Shown here in pieces: positions 1-8,435 of a stretch of DNA of 64,000 nt. The translations under genes were made by a program, and so were the position numbers. The DNA is from Cyanobacterium stanieri PCC 7202. GTDB taxonomy: Bacteria; Cyanobacteriota; Cyanobacteriia; Cyanobacteriales; Cyanobacteriaceae. How positions within the stretch are numbered: position 1 is the stretch's first letter; the number at the start of each line of letters is the position of its first letter. Where the stretch lies: the NCBI GenBank assembly GCA_000317655.1, contig CP003940.1:1781547-1845546 (forward strand). Reading direction: 5' to 3'. The notes beneath the pieces are model-generated. The model had not been told where the DNA came from, ran no database searches, and was given only the letters and a program-made list of their open reading frames with translations.

Positions 1-2
1 TT

Positions 3-422
3 GATAATTTGCTTTATACGGCGGATGCTGATTTCTCTTGTTTTTCTGATTTGGCTTTGTCTAGTCCTGGGGATTATTATCGTGAGGGTGAGGGTTCTTT
101 GTTACAGTTGGTGTTAACCCCGGGAGATCCTTTTATTAAGGAAAGTAATGAAAAGATTGCCCACCATGTTTTGGATCAGGTACATAAGTTGTTTCCTTCT
201 TCTCGGGAGCTTAATATGACTTGGTTTAGTGTGGTGAAGTTGGCTCAATCTTTGTATCGTGAGGCTCCGGGGATGGATGTTTATCGTCCTGCTCAAAAGA
301 CTCCTATTGATAATTTTTTCTTGGCTGGTAGTTATACTCAGCAGGATTATATTGATAGTATGGAGGGAGCTACTATTTCGGGAAGACAGGCGGCCGCTGA
401 GGTTTTGGCTTCTAAGGGATAA
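3..422 (+). CDS. crtQ: zeta-carotene desaturase, C-terminal part (cut by window start)
   Basis: The open frame runs in from the left edge, so only about the last 139 residues are present. The visible end contains [25 protein letters not shown] and [18 protein letters not shown], the FAD-binding C-terminal signature of plant/cyanobacterial zeta-carotene desaturases (ZDS/CrtQ). Family knowledge: the enzyme desaturates zeta-carotene towards lycopene at the thylakoid or plasma membrane, using FAD and plastoquinone. Phytoene desaturase (CrtP) is the close alternative; the [15 protein letters not shown] wording fits ZDS better. The annotated TTG at 9 is not the real start; that lies outside the window. 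The frame ends with TAA before a HIP1 site. Confidence 0.88.
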   Translation, partial: DNLLYTADADFSCFSDLALSSPGDYYREGEGSLLQLVLTPGDPFIKESNEKIAHHVLDQVHKLFPSSRELNMTWFSVVKLAQSLYREAPGMDVYRPAQKTPIDNFFLAGSYTQQDYIDSMEGATISGRQAAAEVLASKG

Positions 423-488
423 TTTTAACTTATGAGCTAAGGGCGATCGCCCCTTACCAAATAACTTAGTTTCGCCCCCCAATACATC

Positions 489-504
489 CCCCTATTGTGG
501 GGGA
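489..504. terminator. short C/G hairpin after crtQ
   Basis: CCCCCTATTGTGGGGG forms a GC-rich stem between crtQ and the next small gene. No strong U-tract follows, so a terminator role is only a suggestion. The rest of the 423-529 gap holds one HIP1 octamer and nothing else I can assign. Confidence 0.3.
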
Positions 505-529
505 CTATCCCACATTTTGGCAATAAATT

Positions 530-697
530 ATGATGAAGGAAAGAGATAAATATGCGGTATTTTTGGGTCTTTTTATTGTCTTAGGGGCGATCGCCCAGAG
601 ATACTCGTTGATGTTGCCTCAGTTTTGGGATGTGACTATTACTGTGCTGACTAGCTTCTATTTAGGCTATTTAATCAAAAAGACCATGGCGAAATGA
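530..697 (+). CDS. small hydrophobic protein, 55 aa
   Basis: This short frame starts at two adjacent ATG codons (530 and 533) and reads MMKERDKYAVFLGLFIVLGA..., ending ...YLGYLIKKTMAK. A charged N-terminus is followed by one hydrophobic segment (about residues 9-22), a polar break, and a second hydrophobic segment (about 31-50), ending in lysines. That pattern fits a small membrane protein with two helices. It sits about 100 bases downstream of the carotenoid gene on the same strand. I do not recognise a named family. The HIP1 octamer inside the frame and the clean membrane-protein layout argue for a real gene, but its length makes chance possible. Confidence 0.5.
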   Translation: MMKERDKYAVFLGLFIVLGAIAQRYSLMLPQFWDVTITVLTSFYLGYLIKKTMAK

Positions 698-769
698 CCT
701 AGGTTAGGGCAAGTGGCAAAAGGCAAGGGGTAAGAAATGATAGTTATTTATTATCCATTGTTTTACCTC

Positions 770-800
770 TGTTCCCCGTTCCCTATTCCCTGTTCCCCGC
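770..800. repeat. short tandem repeats of the CCCTATTCCC / GTTCCCC type
   Basis: The stretch is a run of degenerate heptamers (GTTCCCC, GTTCCCT, ATTCCCT, GTTCCCC). This is the kind of short tandemly repeated sequence known from many cyanobacteria. It is followed at 814-835 by TTTTATCCCGAATTGAGGTTAC, which resembles the ends of other repeats in this window (31986-32219, 6017-6040). Confidence 0.7.
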
Positions 801-836
801 CGACCCCTGAAAATTTTATCCCGAATTGAGGTTACT

Positions 837-1448
837 TTAAAATTGATACTGCTCTTGATATAGTTCTCTGGTCATGGGTTGTTCTACTTCCAAACCTTCG
901 CCTCCCAAAAGCTCTAAAGGTTCACCGTCAACACTTAACCATACAGGGGTATCAGGTTCAAGGCTACTGGCGGTATATATCACCTGACCCAAACGTCCTA
1001 CCATAGAAGCACTACCGCCCCCTGTGGTAAATTCAAAGGATAAATCAACATGAACTCCATCCTCCCTTACATCCAAATCTAACAGTTGGGTATTTTCAGG
1101 AATGGCACTAAAATCATCGGTATCCGAACCCTGTAGAAGCATATTAAAGGCATTGGTTAATACTTCTTCTTGGGTGGTTGCCCTTGGTAAGTCGGTAGTA
1201 CGGGGGATAATTTCTAAATTTTCGTTGAGCCAATAGAGATTTACCCTTTGTCCTTCGGGTTGGGTGGGTTGTTCTGGATCAGTTGGTTGGGTGGGTTCTA
1301 CGATGGTAGGATCAGGAACCTGGGTGGTTTCTCTGTTGAGGGAAGTATAAGCCAGTAGGGCGGCGGCAGTACCTAGTACGAGAACGACACCGCCGACAAC
1401 GATGGTATTTTTCAAAGAGGAAAAGGGGTTAGTATTTTTATCTGCCAT
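837..1448 (-). CDS. GerMN-domain envelope protein
   Basis: A 203-residue protein. Residues about 13-38 form one hydrophobic segment (TIVVGGVVLVLGTAAALLAYT), likely a signal anchor. A Pro/Gln/Thr-rich linker follows (about 42-66), then a GerMN domain: VNLYWLN near the start, a TTQEEVLTNAFNMLLQG helix, DLDVREDGVHVDLSFEF, and GRLGQVIYTASSLEPDTPVWLSVDG. GerMN domains occur in spore germination and lipoprotein contexts; in cyanobacteria they are common membrane-anchored periplasmic proteins of unknown role. The gene is followed 41 bases upstream of its start by another envelope-type gene (1490-2263) on the same strand, so they may be co-transcribed. Domain assignment is good; function is not known. 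Confidence 0.8.
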   Translation of the reverse strand: MADKNTNPFSSLKNTIVVGGVVLVLGTAAALLAYTSLNRETTQVPDPTIVEPTQPTDPEQPTQPEGQRVNLYWLNENLEIIPRTTDLPRATTQEEVLTNAFNMLLQGSDTDDFSAIPENTQLLDLDVREDGVHVDLSFEFTTGGGSASMVGRLGQVIYTASSLEPDTPVWLSVDGEPLELLGGEGLEVEQPMTRELYQEQYQF

Positions 1449-1489
1449 GGTAAAAAATAGATATTTAAATATTTATAGTTGAACTAATT

Positions 1490-2263
1490 TTAACGATTAG
1501 GAACATGAATTAATGCAGTCATTCCTATATTGTCATCTTCTATATTGAATTCTGATAGTCTGGCGATGACACCAAATCTTTGTAAACCATTTAAGTCTAA
1601 CCGAGCATTAAGATTTTGGGTGAAACCTTGTAATAGTTGATCTGATATGGCACGACCGTTTAATGTTCCCCTTGGTTCAACAATTCTTAACCTTTGTCCT
1701 GCTACTAATTCTATGCCAAATTCTAGGTTAAAATCTACTCTTACCCCCGGCATCTGGGATCTAGCAACGGTACTTAGTCTTAATCTTTGATCTGGTCTTA
1801 GGTTTATACTAACTTCTTCTAATTCAAAGCCTTCTGGTACGGAGGGGGGAATGGATGAGGATATAATTTCAAAGGCTCGGGGCGATCGCACCATAGCATT
1901 AAGATCATCTTCCGTCAAAACCGTACGAATACCCACATTAATATCACTCTGGACAATTTCTCGCCAAGTTTCGGCATTAATCTCTCGAATACGACCAAAA
2001 TCAAATTGAAGGGGATCTGTTTCTAACTCAAAGACATCTAAGCGGAAATTTTCTCGCAATTCCCAACCCCGCACAGCCAACCTCACTCGATCAACTTTTC
2101 CCTTAACAATGTTGTGGGTAGGAACATTCTCCACCCTTACCTCTATTTCTTCCACGGATTCGGAATTTTGTTTGATGGCATTGGTAAAGGCACTATCAAT
2201 AATAAATCCCCCCGAAGACATTAAAGTCGTAAAAATTGTAAAGGTGCTAATAAAAAATTCCAT
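1490..2263 (-). CDS. LmeA/DUF2993-family phospholipid-binding-like protein
   Basis: A 257-residue protein with a short hydrophobic N-terminus followed by alternating beta-strand pattern: VEEIEVRVENVPTHNIVKGKVDRVRLAVRGWEL, then FEIISSSIPPSVPEGFELEEVSINLRPDQRLRLSTVARSQ in shorter pieces. This matches the DUF2993 (LmeA-like) family, which includes mycobacterial LmeA, a periplasmic phospholipid-binding protein. The cyanobacterial members are uncharacterised; a role at the envelope or in lipid handling is inferred. It lies 41 bases upstream of the GerMN gene on the same strand. Confidence 0.75.
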   Translation of the reverse strand: MEFFISTFTIFTTLMSSGGFIIDSAFTNAIKQNSESVEEIEVRVENVPTHNIVKGKVDRVRLAVRGWELRENFRLDVFELETDPLQFDFGRIREINAETWREIVQSDINVGIRTVLTEDDLNAMVRSPRAFEIISSSIPPSVPEGFELEEVSINLRPDQRLRLSTVARSQMPGVRVDFNLEFGIELVAGQRLRIVEPRGTLNGRAISDQLLQGFTQNLNARLDLNGLQRFGVIARLSEFNIEDDNIGMTALIHVPNR

Positions 2264-2412
2264 TATTTTAATAAATACTTAGAATGTGATAAACAAGTGA
2301 AATAGTGAGGCTGAAGAATAAGGAACGGTGTTAGCAATTAATAGTAATTATCCTCAACAAATATGATCGTACAACTTTTATCTTGGAACCTAAACCCTAA
2401 CACCTCCTTTGG

Positions 2413-3336
2413 CTAAAGATCGATAACCGTAATCCAATCTTGATAATTAGGATCTCTATTTTCCGTAATAGCAGTCAAAGTCTCTTTAATTTTAGTGGTA
2501 ATAGGTCTTTCGGGAGACAGGTGATAATTTTCTACCCTCTTCACAGGAGTTACCTTCGCCGCCGTACCACATAAAAATAACTCATCGGCAATGAACAATT
2601 CTGTTTTATCAATTTCCCTTTGTTCTACTTCTAAGCCCAAATTTTTGGCAATGGTAATGACACTATCTCTGGTAATACCTTCAAGAATATCTTGATCAAA
2701 ACTAGGAGTAATTAGTTTATCATTTCTGACCATAAAAATATTCATCCCCGTGGCTTCGCATACCTTACCTTGGGAGTTCATCAAAATAGCTTCATCAAAA
2801 CCAGCATCCACCGCCTCAGTCTTGGCTAACGCAGAGGTAATATACGCACCACTGATTTTACCTCTAAGGGGTAAACTACGGTCTTCTTGGCGATACCAAG
2901 AGCTAATCCTGCAACTAATACCATCGGGGGATAAATAATCACCCATTTCTAAACCGTAAACAAAAAAGTTTTTTTCAATATTATGTAAACGGGGGGCAAC
3001 CCCTAAGTCGGAGGTATAAACGAAAGGACGAATATAAAAAGGATTTGTGGGAGCATTTTTACTGACAAAATCCTTAATGACATCATAAATTTTTGTGGCG
3101 GGTAAGTCGTAGTGAAGATATTTGGCACTATTACTTAATCTCTTGCAGTGACGATCTAAACGAAATAATAACACCTGTTTAGGATTTTGAGGGTTGATAG
3201 TACCTCTCAAGCCACCAAAGGCACCTGTGCCATAGTGTAGGGCGTGGGTAGCAATAGAAATATTAGCATCTTTAAAGGGAACGAAGTTACCTTCAAAATA
3301 GGCGATGGGTAAAAAATCAGGCATAATTTGGATCAA
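2413..3336 (-). CDS. ilvE: branched-chain amino acid aminotransferase
   Basis: A 307-residue fold-type IV PLP aminotransferase. It performs the last step of leucine, isoleucine and valine synthesis, transferring the amino group from glutamate to the branched 2-oxo acids. The PLP lysine is K160 in LPLRGKISGAY. Also visible are HALHYGTGAFGGLRG near residue 31, FYIRPFVY near 100, and the cofactor-phosphate loop LEGITRDS plus FLCGTAAKVTPV. Two Met codons are possible (M1 and M5, MPDFLPIAYF); the second at 3324 fits family N-termini equally well. It is a single gene with a 150-base gap to its neighbours. Confidence 0.93.
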   Translation of the reverse strand: MIQIMPDFLPIAYFEGNFVPFKDANISIATHALHYGTGAFGGLRGTINPQNPKQVLLFRLDRHCKRLSNSAKYLHYDLPATKIYDVIKDFVSKNAPTNPFYIRPFVYTSDLGVAPRLHNIEKNFFVYGLEMGDYLSPDGISCRISSWYRQEDRSLPLRGKISGAYITSALAKTEAVDAGFDEAILMNSQGKVCEATGMNIFMVRNDKLITPSFDQDILEGITRDSVITIAKNLGLEVEQREIDKTELFIADELFLCGTAAKVTPVKRVENYHLSPERPITTKIKETLTAITENRDPNYQDWITVIDL

Positions 3337-3422
3337 TAAATTCTAGTCAGTCTTATAATTATATAGGTGTTTTTATCCTATCATTAAAACACTCAACATT
3401 ATTTATTGTTAGGGTTTAGGGG

Positions 3423-3728
3423 ATGGTTATTGAGTGGATAAAGTTTGAGGTCTGTTCTTCCTACCATGGCTTTTTTTTGGCACAAGATCAATTAATTTGG
3501 ACTAATGCCTTACAAAGATATGAGGGGTTTATGGATAAGCAAGTTTGGCTCAATCCTAACCACAAAGATGAAATTATTTTTGTCATTTCTTGGGCTTCTC
3601 GGGAGTTGTGGAAAGGTATTCCTCCTGAAGATTTAGCATTAATTGATCAGGAGTTTCAAAGGGCGATGGGGGATATTTCTTTTCGGATGGTTGAATCAAG
3701 GGAGTTTAATCTTCATCAATTCCCTTGA
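3423..3728 (+). CDS. TIGR03792-type cyanobacterial protein
   Basis: A 101-residue soluble protein starting MVIEWIKFEV and containing WTNALQRYEGFMDKQVWLNP and EIIFVISWASRELWKGI. This matches my memory of the TIGR03792 family, a small cyanobacterial family with an ABM-like (monooxygenase-like dimeric alpha-beta) look. No function is established. It is transcribed divergently from ilvE. Confidence 0.7.
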   Translation: MVIEWIKFEVCSSYHGFFLAQDQLIWTNALQRYEGFMDKQVWLNPNHKDEIIFVISWASRELWKGIPPEDLALIDQEFQRAMGDISFRMVESREFNLHQFP

Positions 3729-3772
3729 CAGTTTTTTGGGTGTTGCTGATTTTAGATATGATTTATCATTGA

Positions 3773-3805
3773 GGCAGGGAACAGGGAACGGGGAACAGGG
3801 GACAG
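3773..3805. repeat. short tandem repeats, GGGAACA type
   Basis: GGCAGGGAACAGGGAACGGG followed by GAACAGGGGACAG is the reverse-complement form of the heptamer repeats at 770-800 and 21465-21489. It lies in the 170-base gap between two small genes. Confidence 0.7.
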
Positions 3806-3897
3806 TTATAATATTTTGAAGTCTCAATTTTTAGTGTCATTCAATTATATTTCATACCATGATTAAGCAATGCCGTCTTTTGAACAGTCATATCGCC

Positions 3898-4098
3898 TTA
3901 ATTCACTCTTGTTAAGGGTTTGAGACGCACAGAAGCTATTAATCCAAAAGTACCTGCGATCGCCCCTATCAATAACCAAAGAGCAAAGGAATAACCCTTA
4001 GTATCAGCGACAATTCCAGCTGATAGACCGATAAAACAATGTAATAAAGCTAATAAAAAAATTACATTTGGACTAGGATTTGTTATTAAATCTAACAT
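3898..4098 (-). CDS. small membrane protein, 66 aa
   Basis: The protein has two hydrophobic helices, about residues 12-30 (VIFLLALLHCFIGLSAGIV) and 36-57 (YSFALWLLIGAIAGTFGLIASV), joined by a short polar turn DTKG, and ends in basic residues. The glycine-rich second helix is reminiscent of small transglycosylase-associated/YeaQ-like proteins, but I do not claim membership. It lies 44 bases downstream of era on the same strand and may share its transcript. Confidence 0.6.
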   Translation of the reverse strand: MLDLITNPSPNVIFLLALLHCFIGLSAGIVADTKGYSFALWLLIGAIAGTFGLIASVRLKPLTRVN

Positions 4099-4142
4099 AA
4101 TAAATAACTATAAATTTTAACTATATTAAAACGATAAATATA

Positions 4143-5084
4143 TTAATTTTTATCGACTTGATAACCAAATTCAGCTAATCTTAACCGTGATTGTCTCCAT
4201 TTTGGTTCAACCTTAACAAACAACTCTAAATATACCTTACCAGTTAATATTTTCTGCATTTGTTGACGGGAAGCAGAACCAATTTCCTTCAACATACTAC
4301 CTTTATCGCCAATTATAATCCCTTTTTGGGATTTTCTTTCCACACTAATGGCGGCATAAATTTTAGTTAGCTTAGGAGTTTCCACCATCTTTTCAATGGT
4401 GACAGCCACAGAATGGGGTATTTCTTCTCTGGTTAATAATAAAATTTGTTCCCTAATCAATTCTCCCATAATAAACCTTTCGGGTTGATCTGTTACTAAA
4501 TCAGGAGGATAATAATAGGGACCAAAATCAAGATTTGTGATTAATTTTTGTTGTAATTCTTCTAACCCAAAACCATTAACCGCAGAAAACTTTACCTGTT
4601 GCCAATTATCCCGACAAATTTCCCTATAACTAGCATCGATTTCCTCTCCATTACCCTTTTGTAAATCCGCTTTATTTAAACCCAGAATTACAGGGGTATT
4701 ACTATTTTGCAATAAATCGGCTATGTAGCGATCGCCCCCACCAGCCTTTTGCGCACAATCAACTACAAACAAAACCACATCCACATTATTAATTGCTGAC
4801 ACCGCATTTTGTACCAAAACCCTTCCTAATTCATGGTGGGGCTTATGAATACCGGGAGTATCCACAAAAATAATTTGAGCCTCATCGGTGGTTAAAATCC
4901 CCTGTAAACGGTTACGAGTAGTTTGTGCCACTGGGGAAGTAATCGCCACCTTTTGCCCAATTAATTGATTCATCAAAGTAGACTTACCCACATTGGGGCG
5001 CCCGATAATAGCAATAAAACCAGATTTGAAATTTTCTGGGGCAATGGGGATAATACTAGAAACTAAATCATTAACATTCGACAT
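4143..5084 (-). CDS. era: GTPase Era
   Basis: A 313-residue GTPase. G1 is GRPNVGKS (28-35), G3 is DTPG (75-78) and G4 is NKAD (137-140). A C-terminal KH domain carries the IIGDKGSMLKEIG RNA-binding loop, then VYLELFVKVEPKWR. Era binds the 3' end of 16S rRNA and is needed for 30S maturation. Length is normal. It is divergent from the pentapeptide gene at 5207, with a 120-base shared upstream region. Confidence 0.95.
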   Translation of the reverse strand: MSNVNDLVSSIIPIAPENFKSGFIAIIGRPNVGKSTLMNQLIGQKVAITSPVAQTTRNRLQGILTTDEAQIIFVDTPGIHKPHHELGRVLVQNAVSAINNVDVVLFVVDCAQKAGGGDRYIADLLQNSNTPVILGLNKADLQKGNGEEIDASYREICRDNWQQVKFSAVNGFGLEELQQKLITNLDFGPYYYPPDLVTDQPERFIMGELIREQILLLTREEIPHSVAVTIEKMVETPKLTKIYAAISVERKSQKGIIIGDKGSMLKEIGSASRQQMQKILTGKVYLELFVKVEPKWRQSRLRLAEFGYQVDKN

Positions 5085-5206
5085 AGAATATTTTATATAA
5101 CTATTTAACTATACAATGCAATTATAAGAAATTAAGATTTCACCCATCTCAAAAGTATCCACAATAATTGGCATCCTTCACATTTTACTCTAATCACCAC
5201 CAGCAA

Positions 5207-5932
5207 ATGAATTTAACCACAGAACAAATCTTAACCAAATATCACAACGGAGAAAAAGACTTTAGCCATAGTAAGCTATTAGAAGCAGAAATAATCAAGG
5301 CTAACCTATCTGGTACTAACTTTGCCCATAGTGATTTACGACAATCAAGATTAGGGCAAACTGATTTTAGTGATAGTAATTTTAGTCATGCTGATTTGAG
5401 TGAAGCTATTTTGTGGGGAACAAATTTTAATCAGGCAAACTTAAAACAGGCAAGTTTTCGAGATGCAGATTTAAGCAATGCTCATCTGATAGACAGTAAT
5501 TTGCAAGGTGCCAATTTGATTCAAGCTATTTTGTGTGGCGTTAACTTTAAAGGTGCAAATTTAACCAATGTTATGGCTATCTATGCCGACTTTCGTATTT
5601 CTTCTGATTATCGTACCAACTTAAGTGAAGTAAATCTGAGTAATGCCGATTTAAGCTATAGTTTTTTATCCCAAGCCCTTTTATATCGAGCTAATTTGAA
5701 TGGTGCAAAGCTATGTCGAGCGCACCTAGGCAAAAGAAAATACAATCAAAGTAACCTTGTTACTGACTTAACCGAAGCTAGTTTACAAAATGCCGATTTG
5801 AGCTATGCAGACTTATCAGGAGTTATTCTGGTGGGTGCAAATCTTCGGGGTGCAGATTTAACAGGCACAATTTTGGATGGGGCAATTTTGACTAATGCTA
5901 TCATGCCCGATGGTCAAGTTATAGTCTTGTAA
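5207..5932 (+). CDS. pentapeptide-repeat protein
   Basis: I take the ATG at 5207 (MNLTTEQILTKYHNGEKDF), giving 241 residues; an in-frame TTG at 5168 would add 13 residues without family support. After the short helical lead (the usual ...LLxxYxxGERDF-type start) come many A(D/N)LxX pentapeptides, for example ADLSEAILWGTNFNQANL, which stack as a right-handed quadrilateral beta-helix. A non-repeat break occurs around residues 125-140 (ADFRISSDYRTN). Such proteins are abundant in cyanobacteria and mostly of unknown function; there is no signal peptide here. Confidence 0.82.
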   Translation: MNLTTEQILTKYHNGEKDFSHSKLLEAEIIKANLSGTNFAHSDLRQSRLGQTDFSDSNFSHADLSEAILWGTNFNQANLKQASFRDADLSNAHLIDSNLQGANLIQAILCGVNFKGANLTNVMAIYADFRISSDYRTNLSEVNLSNADLSYSFLSQALLYRANLNGAKLCRAHLGKRKYNQSNLVTDLTEASLQNADLSYADLSGVILVGANLRGADLTGTILDGAILTNAIMPDGQVIVL

Positions 5933-6040
5933 AGGTGTGAAGAATGGATAATTGACAATTAACAATTAATAAACTGCACCCTGCAACTAGAAGCCTGAAA
6001 CCTAACCATACTGACAGCTTTTATCCCCAACTGAGGTTAT

Positions 6041-7147
6041 CTATCTTTGAGATTGTAGAAGTTGAGTAATTCCTTTTTTCTCCACTAATCCCAATAGGGT
6101 ACCATCTTCTTTGATGACAGTTAACTCAGTTTCTTTTTGTTGTTCCAACATTTTAACTACTTCCAAAAGAGTTTCTGTATCACTGACAGTTTTAACATCG
6201 TCATGGGATTTCATTAATTCCTTGATAGTTGTTTCACCCCAAAGATGAGTAGAAATATTTTTCAAGTCTTCTACTTCTAAAACCCCTACTAACATATTTT
6301 CTTCGTTGGTAACAAGAAATTTGCGCCAAGGCTGTTTACCAATGATGTAGTTATTGGCAAATTCTCTGAGGGTTAAGTTTTCTTTGACAATGGGGCTTTC
6401 TTTGGTGATAGCGTCACTAGCTGTAAAGTGATTTAGCTTATCTTCTAATCTAGCAGACTGGGCAGCGGTACCTGCATTTTGAAGTAAAAACCAACCGATT
6501 AGGACTGTCCAAAAGTTACCAAAAGGAATTACTCCTAATGTACCTAATGCACCAATGATAACGGCTGTCCAACCAAAAAACTGTCCAAAACGTCCTGCGA
6601 AGATAACACCTTTTTGAGGATTTCCTGTAATTTTCCAGACAATGGCTTTTAATACGTTACCACCATCGAGGGGTAATCCCGGAATCATATTAAACAATGC
6701 CAAGATGAGGTTAATATAAGCCAATAGGGAGACAACAAGGGAAAGAGCCAATGGTAGGGGAGTAGTTACCTGAATGGCGGTAAAGATAGCAAATAGTATT
6801 ATACTTACTAAAGGCCCGGCGATCGCAACGGCAAAGGCTTCTCCCGGAGATTTAGATTCTCTTTCTAAGGATGCTAAACCACCAAAGATAAAGAGGGTAA
6901 TGGATTTTACCTCAATTCCTTGAGAAATCGCCACAAAACTATGCCCCAATTCGTGGGCTAACACTGAGGCAAAGAGTAGTAAAGAAGCAAATAAACCCAC
7001 TAACCAAGGAAGTACCCCCGGAAGTTCGGTGGTAAATGCTAGTTGTCCACCATAGGTAAGAGTCATTAAACCCAATACTAAAAACCACGAGGGGTTGATA
7101 TAAAAGGGAATCCCAAATAAATTCCCAACTCTGATATTACCATTCAT
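6041..7147 (-). CDS. site-2 protease family metalloprotease with CBS domains
   Basis: A 368-residue membrane protease of family M50 (Rip3-like). The zinc site HELGH is at 65-69, and the second motif NMIPGLPLDGG at 153-163 supplies the catalytic aspartate (D161). About six hydrophobic segments fill residues 15-215. The C-terminal part (about 245-365) is a pair of CBS domains, which usually sense adenylate nucleotides. The family cleaves transmembrane anchors, often of anti-sigma factors; no such substrate lies beside it here. It is a single gene, with a repeat-like sequence (6017-6040) at its 3' end. Confidence 0.88.
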   Translation of the reverse strand: MNGNIRVGNLFGIPFYINPSWFLVLGLMTLTYGGQLAFTTELPGVLPWLVGLFASLLLFASVLAHELGHSFVAISQGIEVKSITLFIFGGLASLERESKSPGEAFAVAIAGPLVSIILFAIFTAIQVTTPLPLALSLVVSLLAYINLILALFNMIPGLPLDGGNVLKAIVWKITGNPQKGVIFAGRFGQFFGWTAVIIGALGTLGVIPFGNFWTVLIGWFLLQNAGTAAQSARLEDKLNHFTASDAITKESPIVKENLTLREFANNYIIGKQPWRKFLVTNEENMLVGVLEVEDLKNISTHLWGETTIKELMKSHDDVKTVSDTETLLEVVKMLEQQKETELTVIKEDGTLLGLVEKKGITQLLQSQR

Positions 7148-7489
7148 ATATTGTTCGTCTCCTTATTTGACTTAGTATTTTAAATCGCTTTTGGAAATAC
7201 GATTATCAAAAAATAATGTTTATTATTGCTAATACTATATTACGATATATTTTGAAATATAAAAAGCAAAAATAGAGCGGTAATCCGTCTATTTATTGTT
7301 CGGTTAAATGTTTCTATCATTTCCTGTTTACCAAAATATATATTTTAAAAAACTAATATTTTTGGGTAAATAAAATTACCATAAAAGACTTTATAACACC
7401 TAACAAAAAACCCTAAACTCTTGTGTAGTAAGAATTTAGGGAGCATTTAATTAATTATTTAAGAGAAAATAAATTAATATAAATTTATT
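7148..7489. other. AT-rich intergenic region
   Basis: This 342-base gap carries upstream sequence for the site-2 protease gene and, at its far end, the terminator of the BI-1 gene (7406-7441). I see no convincing open frame or RNA gene in the rest. Confidence 0.6.
7406..7441 (-). terminator. rho-independent terminator of the BI-1 family gene
   Basis: Read on the minus strand, CCCTAAATTCTT pairs with AAGAGTTTAGGG around a seven-base loop, with one wobble, and is followed directly by TTTTTTG. It lies about 50 bases past the stop of the gene at 7490-8218. Confidence 0.85.
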
Positions 7490-8218
7490 TTAGTCACGGC
7501 TATTAATGGCGATTAAAAGTCGAAGAATAAACACGAATAAATTGATGTAAGTTAGGTACATGGACAAAGCCGCACTCAGATATTGTTCATCTCTGTAGGT
7601 GCGAGGTAGGATATAAAAATCTACCACAGAAACTCCCGCAAAGAGAAAAACACCAAAACCAGAAATACCAACCTCTAACCAACTAGGAGTATATACCCCA
7701 AAAAGGCTAAAAATTAATTGTCCTACTAACACCACCAATAAACCAATCATCGCCATAGAGACGGTTTTAGTCAGTGCCAAGCCATCTTCTTCTGATAGAT
7801 TAGAGCCAATATTTCGGGCGGCAATGAACGTTACACCACAGCCCAAAGCTGCGATCGCAACGCCATTAATACCTACCCCCTCAGTGCCTAACGCAACGTA
7901 AACCAAACCACTGAGAGTATAACCAGACAAAAGACTATAAACAGCCAAAAGAGGTAGAGCAGTAGAATTATTTGCCTTTTCTGCAATGCCTCTGACCACG
8001 AAAAATAGGATCAACTCAGCAACTAACGCCACGAAAAAAGTGGTCATAAAAATACCGGGGTTAGAGCGAAGCACCCCCAAACCGCCATAGGTACCCACAG
8101 CAGTTAAAACTAAGCCACCGCCCAAAAATGGTAACGCATTGGGAATGACATTAGGACCTACTAATGCTTTATTTTGGGCATTTTGAATTGCCCCACGAAA
8201 ATTACTACTTGTAGCCAT
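7490..8218 (-). CDS. Bax inhibitor-1 (YbhL/YccA) family membrane protein
   Basis: A 242-residue protein with a polar 25-residue N-terminus and seven predicted hydrophobic segments. The final ones contain FLFAGVSVVDFYILPRTYRD and AALSMYLTYINLFVFILRLL, the characteristic aspartate-bearing end of BI-1/TMBIM proteins, which are pH-sensitive calcium-leak channels in characterised cases. Its role in cyanobacteria is not established. It is divergent from ndhD. Confidence 0.85.
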   Translation of the reverse strand: MATSSNFRGAIQNAQNKALVGPNVIPNALPFLGGGLVLTAVGTYGGLGVLRSNPGIFMTTFFVALVAELILFFVVRGIAEKANNSTALPLLAVYSLLSGYTLSGLVYVALGTEGVGINGVAIAALGCGVTFIAARNIGSNLSEEDGLALTKTVSMAMIGLLVVLVGQLIFSLFGVYTPSWLEVGISGFGVFLFAGVSVVDFYILPRTYRDEQYLSAALSMYLTYINLFVFILRLLIAINSRD

Positions 8219-8362
8219 ATATTTTGTTCTTAAAACCTAAGATATTATTACTATAGCTACTATTTTAAATCAGAAGATCTCTCTCCGACTTACGGAAAAC
8301 CGATAACAAATATCGTTTGTGGGTGCAGAAATCAATAACTTCCAGAGGACAAGAAAAAACTT

Positions 8363-8403
8363 TTTACAAAATTTTACAAAACGTTACAAAACTATGATAT
8401 AAT
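8363..8403 (+). promoter_or_regulatory. triple HLR1-like (RpaB) box and -10 element of ndhD
   Basis: Three octamers TTTACAAA (8363-8370), TTTACAAA (8373-8380) and GTTACAAA (8383-8390) lie exactly 10 bases apart. Two such octamers with a two-base spacer match the published HLR1 consensus for the response regulator RpaB, (G/T)TTACA(T/A)(T/A)NN(G/T)TTACA(T/A)(T/A). A perfect TATAAT follows at 8398-8403, 33 bases before the GTG. The boxes overlap the -35 area. Binding by RpaB is an inference from the motif. Confidence 0.7.
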
Positions 8404-8435
8404 TTTGCCACTCTAAATAAAACAATATAATAAAA

